A DNA stretch of 64,000 bases. It comes from Streptomyces sp. MNU76 (GTDB taxonomy: Bacteria > Actinomycetota > Actinomycetes > Streptomycetales > Streptomycetaceae). Under the pieces are notes generated by a model. That model was not told where the DNA came from, did not search any database, and was given only the letters and a program-made list of their open reading frames with translations. Location of the stretch: contig NZ_JAJKLK010000029.1 in NCBI RefSeq assembly GCF_020982545.1, positions 124,001 through 188,000 of the forward strand, written 5' to 3'. Both the position numbers and the translations under genes were made by a program. Below are positions 50,113 through 59,044 of this stretch, piece after piece. How positions within the stretch are numbered: position 1 is the stretch's first letter; every line of letters begins with the position of its first letter.

Positions 50113-51543
50113 ATGACCACCGTCACGGCCGCAGAGGCCGCCTACGTCGTCGCCGCGCTGCTGTTCATCCTCAGCCTCGCGGGGCTCTCCCAGCACCGGA
50201 CGTCCCGCTCGGGAGTCGTCTGGGGCATCGCGGGCATGATCATCGCCCTGGCCGCGACCGTCGGGCTCGCCTCCCGCAGCATCACGGCCACCGGACTCGT
50301 GCTGATCGCCGTCGCCACGGCCCTCGGCGCCGGCATCGGCCTGTGGCGCGCCCGGGTCGTCGAGATGACCGGCATGCCCGAACTGATCGCCATCATGCAC
50401 AGCTTCGTCGGCCTCGCCGCCGCGTTCGTCGGCTGGAACGGCTACCTCGACGTCGACGCCGAACTCACCGGTTCGCTGCTCGGCATCCACCACGCCGAGG
50501 TGTTCATCGGCGTGTTCATCGGCGCCGTCACCTTCACCGGCTCCGTCGTCGCGTACCTGAAGCTCTCGGCACGCATCGACTCCCGCCCTCTTACACTGCC
50601 CGGCAAGCACATCCTCAACGTCAGCGCCCTCGCCGCCTTCGTCGTGCTCACCGTCGCCTTCGTGGCCCGCCCCGGCATGGGCCTGCTCATCGCCGTCACC
50701 CTGATCGCGCTCGCCCTCGGCGCGCACCTGGTCGCCTCCATCGGCGGCGGCGACATGCCGGTGGTCGTCTCCATGCTCAACAGCTACTCCGGTTGGGCCG
50801 CTGCGGCCTCCGGTTTCCTGCTCGCCAACAACCTGCTCATCGTCACCGGCGCGCTCGTCGGCTCCTCCGGCGCCTACCTCTCGTACATCATGTGCAAGGC
50901 GATGAACCGCTCCTTCCTCTCGGTGATCGCGGGCGGCTTCGGCACCCCGGCGGCGGACGACGACGGCGAGCAGGGCGAACACCGGGAGATCGACGCCGAG
51001 GAGACCGCACAGCTGCTGCGCGACGCCTCCTCGGTGATCATCGCGCCCGGCTACGGCATGGCGGTCGCCCAGGCCCAGTACCCGGTGGCCGAGCTGGCGC
51101 GCAAGCTGCGCGAGCGGGGCGTGGAGGTGCGCTTCGGCATCCACCCCGTCGCCGGACGGCTGCCCGGACACATGAACGTGCTGCTCGCCGAGGCCAACGT
51201 CCCCTACGACATCGTCCTGGAGATGGACGAGATCAACGACGACTTCGCCGCGACCTCGGTCGTCCTCGTCATCGGCGCCAACGACACCGTCAACCCGGCC
51301 GCCATCGACAACCCGGCCAGCCCCATCGCCGGCATGCCCGTGCTGCACGTGTGGGAGGCGGCCCATGTGGTGGTCTTCAAGCGGTCCATGGCGGTCGGCT
51401 ACGCGGGCGTGCAGAACCCGCTGTTCTTCCGCGAGAACACCCAGATGCTCTTCGGGGACGCCAGGCAGCGGGTGGAGGACATCCTGCGCGGCCTCGACGC
51501 CCTCGACGCGCCGGTCCCGGAGATGGCCGGCACCTCACGCTGA
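50113..51543 (+). CDS. pntB: NAD(P) transhydrogenase subunit beta
   Basis: 476 aa. The N-terminal membrane half has about nine helices with MPELIAIMHSFVGLAAAFVG and HHAEVFIGVFIGAVTFTGSV. The C-terminal NADP(H)-binding domain (~300-470) has IIAPGYGMAVAQAQYPVAEL, HPVAGRLPGHMNVLLAEA, VIGANDTVNPAA and YAGVQNPLFFRENTQMLFGD. With PntA it couples proton entry to NADPH formation from NADH. Six bases after the alpha stop. A strong hairpin at 51562-51591 closes the operon. Confidence 0.95.
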   Translation: MTTVTAAEAAYVVAALLFILSLAGLSQHRTSRSGVVWGIAGMIIALAATVGLASRSITATGLVLIAVATALGAGIGLWRARVVEMTGMPELIAIMHSFVGLAAAFVGWNGYLDVDAELTGSLLGIHHAEVFIGVFIGAVTFTGSVVAYLKLSARIDSRPLTLPGKHILNVSALAAFVVLTVAFVARPGMGLLIAVTLIALALGAHLVASIGGGDMPVVVSMLNSYSGWAAAASGFLLANNLLIVTGALVGSSGAYLSYIMCKAMNRSFLSVIAGGFGTPAADDDGEQGEHREIDAEETAQLLRDASSVIIAPGYGMAVAQAQYPVAELARKLRERGVEVRFGIHPVAGRLPGHMNVLLAEANVPYDIVLEMDEINDDFAATSVVLVIGANDTVNPAAIDNPASPIAGMPVLHVWEAAHVVVFKRSMAVGYAGVQNPLFFRENTQMLFGDARQRVEDILRGLDALDAPVPEMAGTSR

Positions 51544-51561
51544 ACCTGCGGAGTGCGACAT

Positions 51562-51591
51562 GTGTCCCGGACGGCACGTCGTCCGGGACAC
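51562..51591. terminator. Strong hairpin after pntB
   Basis: GTGTCCCGGACG (51562-51573) pairs perfectly with CGTCCGGGACAC (51580-51591) around a 6-nt loop. It lies 19 bp after the pntB stop and before the convergent membrane-protein stop, so probably a bidirectional terminator. Confidence 0.75.
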
Positions 51592-51611
51592 GGAGGGGCC
51601 CACCGCACCGC

Positions 51612-52481
51612 TCAGTCGTCCCTGCCCGTCGATTTGCTCGGCAGGCAGACCTGGCGCGCCCAGAGGCCGAGGAGCGCCATCCCCCCGACCCACAGCGGCA
51701 CCGGGTCGACGGCCGTCGGCGCCAGCGCGTAACCCAGCGCCGACACCGTGCAGACGGTCAGAGGGATGAACGCCGCGGCTCCCTCCATCCCCGATCGCAG
51801 CATCGGCCGACCGACGCCCAGGACACTGGCCCCGCCGGGCACCCAGGGGCTGACGGCGACGATCAGCAGCCCCGCGGTGCCGCAGACGTCGGCCACGTGG
51901 GACATCGCCTCGTGGCCCGCCGCGCCCACCCGCGACAGGCGCAGGGTGTCGCCGACCAGCATGAGGAACACCCCGACGATCGCCGTCCACAAGGTGGCCT
52001 GCCGATCGCCCTGCACGAGGCGTCGCAGGGCGAGCAGAAAACCGAGGAACACCACTTCCGAAGTCCACAGCACGCCCAGCATCCCCGTCTCCGGCCGCCA
52101 GCCGTCACCGGCCCTGCCCAGGAGCACCCATCCCGCCATGAAGACGGCCCCGGCCATGACGGCCCCGTCGAGCAGGCGCCGCAGCCACGCCCGCCACCCC
52201 GTACCGGCGTCCGCCGCGACCACCAGACCGGCCAGCCCCAGCCCGACCGTGACCGTCACCCCGGCGACCACCGCCAGACCGGCCCACCCGGCCGCGCCCG
52301 GTGCCGGCCGCGGATCGCTCGACAGCGCGACGAGGGAGGCCCGATAGACGGCGCCGGCGGTGGCGGAACCCGCCACCAGGAGCAGCCGGGTACGCACCCG
52401 TCCCCGTGTGCCCCCGGCACGGAGCAGGAAGGAGACCGTCAGCACCAAGCAGCCGACGGTCGGTCCGAGGGACAGCGTCAT
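51612..52481 (-). CDS. Polytopic membrane protein, unknown function
   Basis: 289 aa starting MTLSLGPTVGCLVLTVSFLL after GGGGAGGATGG. About eight hydrophobic helices are spread over the whole length (for example AAGWAGLAVVAGVTVTVGLG and ATLWTAIVGVFLMLVGDTL), with short basic loops. The layout resembles N-terminal multi-helix sensor regions of actinobacterial signalling proteins, but no GGDEF, EAL or kinase domain follows; the C terminus ends after a short charged tail. It could be a stand-alone membrane protein or a remnant of a sensor. A longer in-frame start at 52748 lacks hydrophobic or ribosome-site support. Confidence 0.6.
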   Translation of the reverse strand: MTLSLGPTVGCLVLTVSFLLRAGGTRGRVRTRLLLVAGSATAGAVYRASLVALSSDPRPAPGAAGWAGLAVVAGVTVTVGLGLAGLVVAADAGTGWRAWLRRLLDGAVMAGAVFMAGWVLLGRAGDGWRPETGMLGVLWTSEVVFLGFLLALRRLVQGDRQATLWTAIVGVFLMLVGDTLRLSRVGAAGHEAMSHVADVCGTAGLLIVAVSPWVPGGASVLGVGRPMLRSGMEGAAAFIPLTVCTVSALGYALAPTAVDPVPLWVGGMALLGLWARQVCLPSKSTGRDD

Positions 52482-52732
52482 CCATCCTCCCCACGGCCGC
52501 CGGATCCCGACACAGACCGTACGGAACGCACTCCGGCACCGAGCGGTGAAGTCAGCTGATTCACTCGTGTTGCGTAAGCCTGGCCCGGTGGCCTTGTGCG
52601 GTCGGCCCCGCTTCGTGCGGGTGAAGGCAGGCGACCATCCGGACGTCGACCGCGTGGCGTGCCGTCGGCCGTGGCGCGTGTGGTGTGCCCTGACGTACTC
52701 GGGACGACTCACGCGTGAAGGAGACACACGGC

Positions 52733-53125
52733 ATGTTCGGACTGACACAGGCGTTCAGTGGCTTCGCGGTGGACGACCTCGGCGAGGCCCGCCGGTTCTA
52801 CGGCGAGACCCTCGGGCTGCGGGTGGAGGAGGCCGGGCAGGGGGACATGCGGATGCTGACCCTCACACTCGGCAGCGGCGCGCGGGTCTTCGTCTATCCG
52901 AAGGAGACGCACACCCCCGCGACGTTCACGCTGCTCAACTTCCCCGTGGACGACATCGAGGCGGCCGTCGACGAACTGGGGCGGCGCGGCGTGACGTTCG
53001 AGCGCTATCCCGAGTTCGACCACGACGACAAGGGCATCGTCCGGACCGGCGACGGCGGCCCCGCGGCGATCGCCTGGTTCACCGACCCCGCCGGGAACGT
53101 CCTGTCCGTGCTGCAGGAGAACTGA
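52733..53125 (+). CDS. VOC-superfamily (glyoxalase-like) protein
   Basis: 130 aa starting MFGLTQAFSGFAVDDLGEAR after GAAGGAG. One vicinal-oxygen-chelate module: ARRFYGETLGLRVEEAGQ, a central strand region MLTLTLGSGARVFVYPKETH, FTLLNFPVDDIEAAVDEL and the closing AWFTDPAGNVLSVLQEN. The metal His/Glu set is incomplete, so the reaction is unknown; many such small proteins are resistance or catabolic accessories. Convergent with katG with a strong hairpin between them. Confidence 0.83.
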   Translation: MFGLTQAFSGFAVDDLGEARRFYGETLGLRVEEAGQGDMRMLTLTLGSGARVFVYPKETHTPATFTLLNFPVDDIEAAVDELGRRGVTFERYPEFDHDDKGIVRTGDGGPAAIAWFTDPAGNVLSVLQEN

Positions 53126-53159
53126 CGACGGCTCCGGTCGAGGCGGGTCCGTGCTTCCC

Positions 53160-53199
53160 GGCGGGCACGCGTGCTGTGGACACGGCGCGCGTGCCCGCC
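53160..53199. terminator. Hairpin between VOC gene and katG
   Basis: GGCGGGCACGCG (53160-53171) pairs perfectly with CGCGTGCCCGCC (53188-53199) over a 16-nt loop, between two convergent stops. Confidence 0.7.
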
Positions 53200-53204
53200 G
53201 CCGT

Positions 53205-55394
53205 TCAGACCACGTCGAACCGGTCGAGGTTCATCACCTTGTCCCACGCGGCCACGAAGTCACGCACGAACTTGTGCCCCGCGTCCCGCGCCGCGTAGAC
53301 CTCCGACACGGCTCGCAGCTGGGAGTGCGAGCCGAAGACCAGGTCCACCGCGGTGGCGGTCCACTTGAGTTCGCCCGTGGCGCTGTCCCGGCCCTCGAAC
53401 ACGTTCTCGTCCGACGTCGACGCCTTCCACTGCGTACCCATGTCCAGCAGGTTGACGAAGAAGTCGTTGGTCAGTGCCTCCGGCCGGTCCGTGAAGGCCC
53501 CGTGCCGGGAGCCTTTGAAGCCGGTGTCGAGCATCCGCATGCCGCCGACGAGCACCGTCATCTCGGGAGCCGTGAGCGTGAGCAGGTTGGCGCGGTCCAG
53601 CAGCAGGGTCTCCGGCGACAGCTTCTCTCCCGCCCGGAGGTAGTTCCGGAACCCGTCGGCCCGGGGTTCGAGCACGGCGAACGAATCCACGTCGGTCTGT
53701 TCCTGCGAGGCGTCCGTGCGCCCCGGTGCGAACGGGACGGTGATGTCGTGACCGGCGTTCCTCGCGGCCTGCTCGACGGCCGCGCAGCCGCCGAGGACGA
53801 TCAGGTCCGCGAGCGAGATCCTGGTGCCGTCGGACCGTGAGCCGGCGAAGTCCTCCCGGACCCGCTCCAGCCGCCGCAGCGTGTCGGCCACCTCGGGCAG
53901 TCGGTTGACCTCCCAGTCCCGTTGCGGCGCGAGCCGGATCCGTGCTCCGTTGGCCCCGCCCCGCTTGTCGGTGCCGCGGAAGCTCGCCGCGGACGCCCAG
54001 GCGGTGGTGACGAGTTGGGAGAGGGACAGGCCCGAGGCGAGGATCGTGCTCTTCAGAGCGGCGATGTCCGCGTCGGCTACGAGTCCGTGGTCGACCTCGG
54101 GGACGGGGTCCTGCCACAGTTGCGGTTCGGGGACCCACGGGCCGAGGTAGCGCGTGACGGGCCCCATGTCACGGTGCAGCAGCTTGTACCACGCCCTGGC
54201 GAAGGCGTCGGCGAGCCTGTCCGGGTTCTCGTGGAAGCTCTTCGCGATCGGGCCGTAGACCGGATCCAGCCGCAGCGCGAGGTCCGTCGTCAGCATCATG
54301 GGGGCGTGACTCCTCGACGGATCATGGGCGTCGGGGACCGTGCCCCGGGCCGCGGGATCCGTGGGTGTCCACTGCTTGGCGCCGGCCGGGCTCGTCGTCA
54401 GCTCCCATTCGTAGCCGAACAGGTTGTCCAGGTACCCGTTGTCCCACCGGGTCGGCGCGGAGGTCCAGGCGCCTTCGAGTCCACTGGTGAGCGCGTCGGC
54501 GCCCTTGCCGCTGCCGTACCGGTTGTGCCAGCCGAGCCCCTGCTGCTCGACGGGCGCCGCCTCGGGCTCGGGGCCGATGTGCTCGGGATCGACAGCGCCA
54601 TGACACTTGCCGAACGTGTGGCCGCCGACGATGAGCGCGACCGTCTCCTCGTCGTTCATCGCCATGCGCCCGAACGTCTCGCGAATGTCCCGGGCGGCGG
54701 CCAGCGGATCCGGATTGCCGTTCGGCCCCTCCGGATTGACGTAGATCAAGCCCATCTGCACGGCGCCGAAGGGAGCTGCGAGTTCCCGGTCGCCACGGTA
54801 ACGCTCGTCCCCGAGCCAGATGTCCTCGGGTCCCCAGAAAATCTCCTCGGGTTCCCAGATGTCCTCTCGCCCGAATCCGAATCCGAACGTCTTGAATCCC
54901 ATCGATTCCATGGCACAGTTACCGGCGAAAACCAGAAGGTCGGCCCAGGAGATTTTCTGTCCGTACTTCTGCTTCACCGGCCACAACAGTCGGCGCGCCT
55001 TGTCCAGACTCGCGTTGTCCGGCCAGCTGTTGAGGGGAGCGAAGCGCTGGGCGCCGCTGCCGCCGCCGCCCCGGCCGTCGGCCATCCGGTACGTGCCCGC
55101 CGCGTGCCAGCTCATCCGGATGAAGAGCGGCCCGTAGTGGCCGTAGTCGGCGGGCCACCAGTCCTGCGAGGCCGTCATCACGTCGAAGACGTCCCGCTTC
55201 AGCGCGTCGACGTCGAGGGTCGCGAACTCGGCCGCGTAGTCGAAGTCCTCGTCCAGGGGGTTCGAGCGGGGCGAGTGCTGGTGGAGGACTTGAAGGTCCA
55301 GCTGATTCGGCCACCAGTCCCGGTTCGTCCTGGGCCGGGTCGGCGTGGGGGTGGGGGAGGCGATTGCCGGGTTTTCGCTTTCGCTGCCGGACAC
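53205..55394 (-). CDS. katG: Catalase-peroxidase
   Basis: 729 aa, the normal size. Distal heme pocket RMSWHAAGTYR with Arg93, Trp96 and His97; the Tyr of MGLIYVNPEGPNG and the Met of the MAMNDEETVAL region would form the Met-Tyr-Trp adduct needed for catalase activity; the proximal His lies in VGGHTFGKCHG. The C-terminal degenerate domain is complete. It removes H2O2 and activates isoniazid-type prodrugs in mycobacteria. Start is GTG 55394 after AAGAAGGACG. No FurA gene precedes it in this window, unlike many actinobacterial katG loci. Confidence 0.95.
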   Translation of the reverse strand: MSGSESENPAIASPTPTPTRPRTNRDWWPNQLDLQVLHQHSPRSNPLDEDFDYAAEFATLDVDALKRDVFDVMTASQDWWPADYGHYGPLFIRMSWHAAGTYRMADGRGGGGSGAQRFAPLNSWPDNASLDKARRLLWPVKQKYGQKISWADLLVFAGNCAMESMGFKTFGFGFGREDIWEPEEIFWGPEDIWLGDERYRGDRELAAPFGAVQMGLIYVNPEGPNGNPDPLAAARDIRETFGRMAMNDEETVALIVGGHTFGKCHGAVDPEHIGPEPEAAPVEQQGLGWHNRYGSGKGADALTSGLEGAWTSAPTRWDNGYLDNLFGYEWELTTSPAGAKQWTPTDPAARGTVPDAHDPSRSHAPMMLTTDLALRLDPVYGPIAKSFHENPDRLADAFARAWYKLLHRDMGPVTRYLGPWVPEPQLWQDPVPEVDHGLVADADIAALKSTILASGLSLSQLVTTAWASAASFRGTDKRGGANGARIRLAPQRDWEVNRLPEVADTLRRLERVREDFAGSRSDGTRISLADLIVLGGCAAVEQAARNAGHDITVPFAPGRTDASQEQTDVDSFAVLEPRADGFRNYLRAGEKLSPETLLLDRANLLTLTAPEMTVLVGGMRMLDTGFKGSRHGAFTDRPEALTNDFFVNLLDMGTQWKASTSDENVFEGRDSATGELKWTATAVDLVFGSHSQLRAVSEVYAARDAGHKFVRDFVAAWDKVMNLDRFDVV

Positions 55395-55576
55395 GTCGTC
55401 CTTCTTTCTGTCTCGGTGTTTCCGCGCGCCATGCCGAGGAATGTGATGTCGTCCGTATGGTCGCGCACCGCAGACGGCACCGCCACGAAACACGCAGGGC
55501 GCAATCGCCTGACAAGCGTGCGAGGAATTCCCCCTTTTCCGTGCACGCTCGCGAGACGGTCGTGCCGTGACCCGAG

Positions 55577-56221
55577 TCAGCTCCTGACCGGAGTTCCCGT
55601 CTTCTCGCGCACCTCCTCGAAGGTGACACCGGGGGCGAGTTCGACGAGCCGGCACCCCTCGTCCGTGATGTCCAGCACGGCGAGGTCGGTGATGATCCGC
55701 TGCACCACTCCCTGCCCGGTGAGCGGCAGGGTGCACTCCGCGACGATCTTGTGGGAGCCGTCCTTGGCGACGTGCTCCATGAGGACGATCACCCGCTTGG
55801 CGCCGTGGACCAGGTCCATCGCGCCGCCCATGCCCTTCACCATCTTGCCGGGCACCATCCAGTTGGCCAGGTCGCCCGAGGCGGAGACCTGCATGCCCCC
55901 GAGCACGGCCGTGTCGATGTGGCCGCCGCGAATCATCCCGAAGCTCTGGGCGGAGTCGAAGAACGACGCCCCGGCGCCTACCGTGACGGTCTCCTTGCCG
56001 GCGTTGATCAGGTCGGCGTCGACCTCGGTTTCGGCCGGGTACGGGCCTGTCCCGAGGATGCCGTTCTCGCTGTGCAGCGTGACCCGGACGCCCTCCGGGA
56101 GGAAGTTCGGGATGAGCGTCGGCAGGCCGATGCCGAGGTTGACGTACTCGCCGTCACGAAGCTCGCGTGCGGCGCGCGCCGCCATCTCCGGCCGGGTCCA
56201 GCCGGTCCGCTGCCCGCTCAT
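55577..56221 (-). CDS. 3-oxoacid CoA-transferase subunit B
   Basis: 214 aa starting MSGQRTGWTRPEMAARAARE. Catalytic Glu in TLHSENGILGTG; family motifs NLGIGLPTLIPNF, GGHIDTAVLGGMQVSASGDL and KVMHHG-like VHGAKRVIVLMEH. With subunit A it transfers CoA from succinyl-CoA to acetoacetate, the end product of homogentisate breakdown. Last gene of the minus-strand homogentisate operon; ATG overlaps the A stop (ATGA). Confidence 0.92.
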   Translation of the reverse strand: MSGQRTGWTRPEMAARAARELRDGEYVNLGIGLPTLIPNFLPEGVRVTLHSENGILGTGPYPAETEVDADLINAGKETVTVGAGASFFDSAQSFGMIRGGHIDTAVLGGMQVSASGDLANWMVPGKMVKGMGGAMDLVHGAKRVIVLMEHVAKDGSHKIVAECTLPLTGQGVVQRIITDLAVLDITDEGCRLVELAPGVTFEEVREKTGTPVRS

Positions 56222-56976
56222 GCCGCACTCTCCCGGACGGTCCGCTTCTCGATGTGCTTGGTCTGCGGGCCGGTGTGGACGATCCGCTGGACGTAGATGC
56301 CGGGCAGGTGCACCTCGGCGGGGTCGATCGCACCGGGCTCCACGAGTTCCTCGACCTGGGCGACGCACGTCCGTCCCGCCATCGCGGCGAGCGGGTTGAA
56401 GTTCATCGTCGCCTTGTTGAAGACGAGGTTGCCGTCGGTGTCGCCGAGCCTCGCGTGGACGAGCGAGAAGTCGGCCACGATGCCCTCCTCCAGGACGTAC
56501 CGGCGGCCACGGAACTCGCGGACCTCCTTGGGAGGGGAGGCGACCAGGATGTCCCCCGCCCGGCCGTACCGCCAGGGCAGACCGCCCCGGGCGACCGGCG
56601 TACCCACGCCCGCCGGGGTGTAGAACGCGGGGATGCCGCAGCCGCCCGCCCGCAGCCGTTCGGCCAGCGTGCCCTGCGGGGTGAGTTCCACCTCCAGTTC
56701 TCCGGCGAGGTACTGGCGGGCGAACTCCTTGTTCTCCCCGACGTAGGACGCCGTGACCCGGCGGATCCGGCCGAGGTCGAGGAGGATGCCGAGTCCGATG
56801 CCGTCCACACCGCAGTTGTTGGAGAAGACCTCCAGGTCGTCGGCCCCCTGCTCGGCCAGTGCCTGGATCAGCCGGTCCGGTATCCCGGAGAGCCCGAACC
56901 CGCCCACGGCCAGCGAGCTGCCCGGGGTGATGTCGGCGACCGCCTCGGCGGCCGACGCGACCGTCTTGCCCATCAC
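56218..56976 (-). CDS. 3-oxoacid CoA-transferase subunit A
   Basis: 252 aa. N-terminal VAVGGFGLSGIPDRLIQALA-type glycine-rich motif, LEVFSNNCGVDGIGLG, GAGVGTPVARGG-type segment (YTPAGVGTPVARGG) and VFNKATMNFNPLAAMAGR. It pairs with subunit B. The GTG at 56976 overlaps the fahA stop by GTGA (ATG at 56973 is the alternative), so expression is coupled to fumarylacetoacetase. Confidence 0.92.
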   Translation of the reverse strand: MMGKTVASAAEAVADITPGSSLAVGGFGLSGIPDRLIQALAEQGADDLEVFSNNCGVDGIGLGILLDLGRIRRVTASYVGENKEFARQYLAGELEVELTPQGTLAERLRAGGCGIPAFYTPAGVGTPVARGGLPWRYGRAGDILVASPPKEVREFRGRRYVLEEGIVADFSLVHARLGDTDGNLVFNKATMNFNPLAAMAGRTCVAQVEELVEPGAIDPAEVHLPGIYVQRIVHTGPQTKHIEKRTVRESAA

Positions 56977-58169
56977 GCCGACCGTCGCTTGCCGCTGGTG
57001 ATCCGGCCGCGGGCCTCGCCGAAGCCGATCCGGGTTCCGTCGGCGCCCGGGGCCGTGGCGGTGAGGACGACCTCGTCGCCGTCCTCCAGGAACGTGCGCG
57101 GTCGGCCGTTGACCGTGACGGGCTCCTTGCCGCCCCAGGTCAGTTCGATGAAGGCACCCCGCTGTTCCTTCTCCGGGCCCGAGACGGTGCCGGACGCGAA
57201 CAGGTCACCGGTGCGCGAGGGAGCGCCGTTGACGGTCTGGTGCGCCAGCATCTGGGCGGGCGACCAGTACATCGCGGAGTACGGCGGCCGGGAGACGACC
57301 TGACCGTTCCAGGCGACCGTCAGGTCGACGTCCAGGCCCCACGGCCGGGCCATCCGCAGGTACGGCAGTACGGCCGGCTCCTGCGGCGGGACCGGGACCC
57401 GGGCGGCGTCCAGGGCGAGCAGCGGCACCACCCAGGGCGAGATCGTCGAGGCGAACGACTTGCCCAGGTTGGGGCCGAGGGGGACGTACTCCCAGGCCTG
57501 GATGTCGCGCGCGGACCAGTCGTTGAAGAGCACCACCCCGAAGATGTGCCGCTCGGCGTCCTCGACGGCGATGGAGTCGCCCATGGCGCTGCCGGTCCCG
57601 ACGACGAAGCCGAGCTCGGCCTCGATGTCGAGCCGCGTCGAGGGCCCGAAGACGGGCGCCGGGTCCTGGGGCCCCTTGCGCTGCCCGGAGGGCCGGACGA
57701 TGTCGGTGCCCGAGACGACGACGGACGCCGCCCGGCCGTGATACCCGACGGGCAGGTGTTTCCAGTTCGGCAGCAATGGGTCCGGGTTGTCGGGCCGGAA
57801 GAGCCGACCCAGATTCGCGGCGTGGTGCTCGGAGGCGTAGAAGTCGACGTAGTCGGCGACCTCGAACGGCAGGTGCAGGGTGACCGCGCCCAGGTCGTGG
57901 ACCGCCTCCTCGGGGATGGGGCCACGGAGCCGCTCGGCGATCCCGGCGCGGACCTCGACCCAGCGGTCGTGGCCCTGCGCCATGAAGGCGTTGAGGCTCG
58001 GCCGGGCGAAGACGTCGTCGTCGAGCAGCGCGGCCAGATCGATGACGTGGTCGCCGTAGCGGGTCGCCACGCGCGGTGCCCGGCCGGGCACCGAGTAGAC
58101 GCCGTACGGCAGGTTGGTCAGGCCGACCAGCGAGTCGGCCGGGACGGTCGACAGGGTCGTGCCGGTCAT
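56973..58169 (-). CDS. fahA: Fumarylacetoacetase
   Basis: 398 aa. Splits 4-fumarylacetoacetate into fumarate and acetoacetate. N-terminal FAA domain (LTNLPYGVYSVPGRAPRVAT), metal ligands in DFYASEHHAANLGRLFRP, EAELGFVVG and LFNDWSARDIQAWEY; KSFASTISPWVVPL and MYWSPAQMLAHQTVNGA complete the signature. Coupled by 4-nt overlaps to the unknown gene upstream and the CoA transferase downstream. No maleylacetoacetate isomerase gene is seen, so isomerisation may be spontaneous, glutathione-independent or encoded elsewhere. Confidence 0.95.
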   Translation of the reverse strand: MTGTTLSTVPADSLVGLTNLPYGVYSVPGRAPRVATRYGDHVIDLAALLDDDVFARPSLNAFMAQGHDRWVEVRAGIAERLRGPIPEEAVHDLGAVTLHLPFEVADYVDFYASEHHAANLGRLFRPDNPDPLLPNWKHLPVGYHGRAASVVVSGTDIVRPSGQRKGPQDPAPVFGPSTRLDIEAELGFVVGTGSAMGDSIAVEDAERHIFGVVLFNDWSARDIQAWEYVPLGPNLGKSFASTISPWVVPLLALDAARVPVPPQEPAVLPYLRMARPWGLDVDLTVAWNGQVVSRPPYSAMYWSPAQMLAHQTVNGAPSRTGDLFASGTVSGPEKEQRGAFIELTWGGKEPVTVNGRPRTFLEDGDEVVLTATAPGADGTRIGFGEARGRITSGKRRSA

Positions 58170-59044
58170 GGGGACACCTCGGTCAGGTCGGCGACGGTCG
58201 TGGCGGGCAGCAGTCCCAACCCGGCCGTCTCGACGGCGGGTTCGGCGACGGAGCAGGTGCCGAACGAGCGGAACAGCTCACGGACCTGGGGCGACAGGGC
58301 GCGCACCCGCTCGGCGACCCGGTCGCCGTCGCGGTCGGACAGCAGCTCGACCAGCGTCGCCGCCTCGGCGCCCCGCAGAGCGGCGTCGGTGGCCAGGAGC
58401 AGGTTGAGGAACCCGTGCTGCTCGAATCCGGTCTCCGGGTCGGTGTTGCGCAGCGCGTGGTGCAGCCCCGCCGTCGCCTTGAACGCGACCCCGGCCCGCG
58501 CCGCGGCCAGGACGGCAGCCGCGAGTTCACGCTCGTCGGGGTAGAGGTCGGCGCGTACGCCTCCGGTCCGGAACTTGGCCAGGTAGGGCGTGCCGGCGAG
58601 GGCGGCGAGCAGGGCCTCGCGCCGGGAGTCGCGCGGCACCTCGACATAGACAGTGAGAGTGGTGTCGTCGTCGATCGCCTCGGCCAGGGCGGGAACGACC
58701 CTGTCGGCGGCGACTTCGTCCGGGACGGTGACCTCCAGCCCGACCAGCCGTACGGCCGGGATCCGGTGCGCGGCGGCGAGAGCCTCGCGGACACCCGGCA
58801 GGGGCACGGTCACCGAGAGGTCGAACGACCCTGCGGCGAGGTCCCCGGTCGGCTCGGCGAGCCTGTCGATGTCCTTGGCGGCCAGCACGAACGCCCCGAC
58901 CAGTCCCGCGTGGGCGCCACGGGTGTGCGCCACGTGGGCCGGGACGGCCTCCTCGACGGGCAGGCTGCCGGGCGGGAAGACCGCCGCGTCGTCGAACAGA
59001 CCGGCGAGCACCGGGGGGATGCCCGGTGTCGGCGAGGCGCTCAT
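58166..59044 (-). CDS. Unknown gene within the homogentisate operon
   Basis: 292 aa. No domain I can name with confidence. The N terminus, GIPPVLAGLFDDAAVFPPGS, is followed by a probable TIM-barrel-like alternation of strands and helices (VGAFVLAAKDIDRL, TLTVYVEVPRD, LAKFRTGGVRADLYPDERE, VAFKATAGLHHALRNTD). The FKATAGLHHA segment, with Lys, Thr and two His, looks like an active-site strand. It is bounded by 4-nt overlaps with both hmgA and fahA, so it is very likely part of the pathway. A role as isomerase in place of the missing maleylacetoacetate isomerase is worth testing but is only inference. Confidence 0.75.
   Translation of the reverse strand: MSASPTPGIPPVLAGLFDDAAVFPPGSLPVEEAVPAHVAHTRGAHAGLVGAFVLAAKDIDRLAEPTGDLAAGSFDLSVTVPLPGVREALAAAHRIPAVRLVGLEVTVPDEVAADRVVPALAEAIDDDTTLTVYVEVPRDSRREALLAALAGTPYLAKFRTGGVRADLYPDERELAAAVLAAARAGVAFKATAGLHHALRNTDPETGFEQHGFLNLLLATDAALRGAEAATLVELLSDRDGDRVAERVRALSPQVRELFRSFGTCSVAEPAVETAGLGLLPATTVADLTEVSP

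Noticed and set aside
48492..52559. A 1355-codon open frame through pntA and beyond
   Set aside because: Only its first part (to about 49665) is protein-like; the rest is Arg/His/Pro-rich shadow of pntB and of the opposite-strand membrane gene, typical of high-GC DNA.
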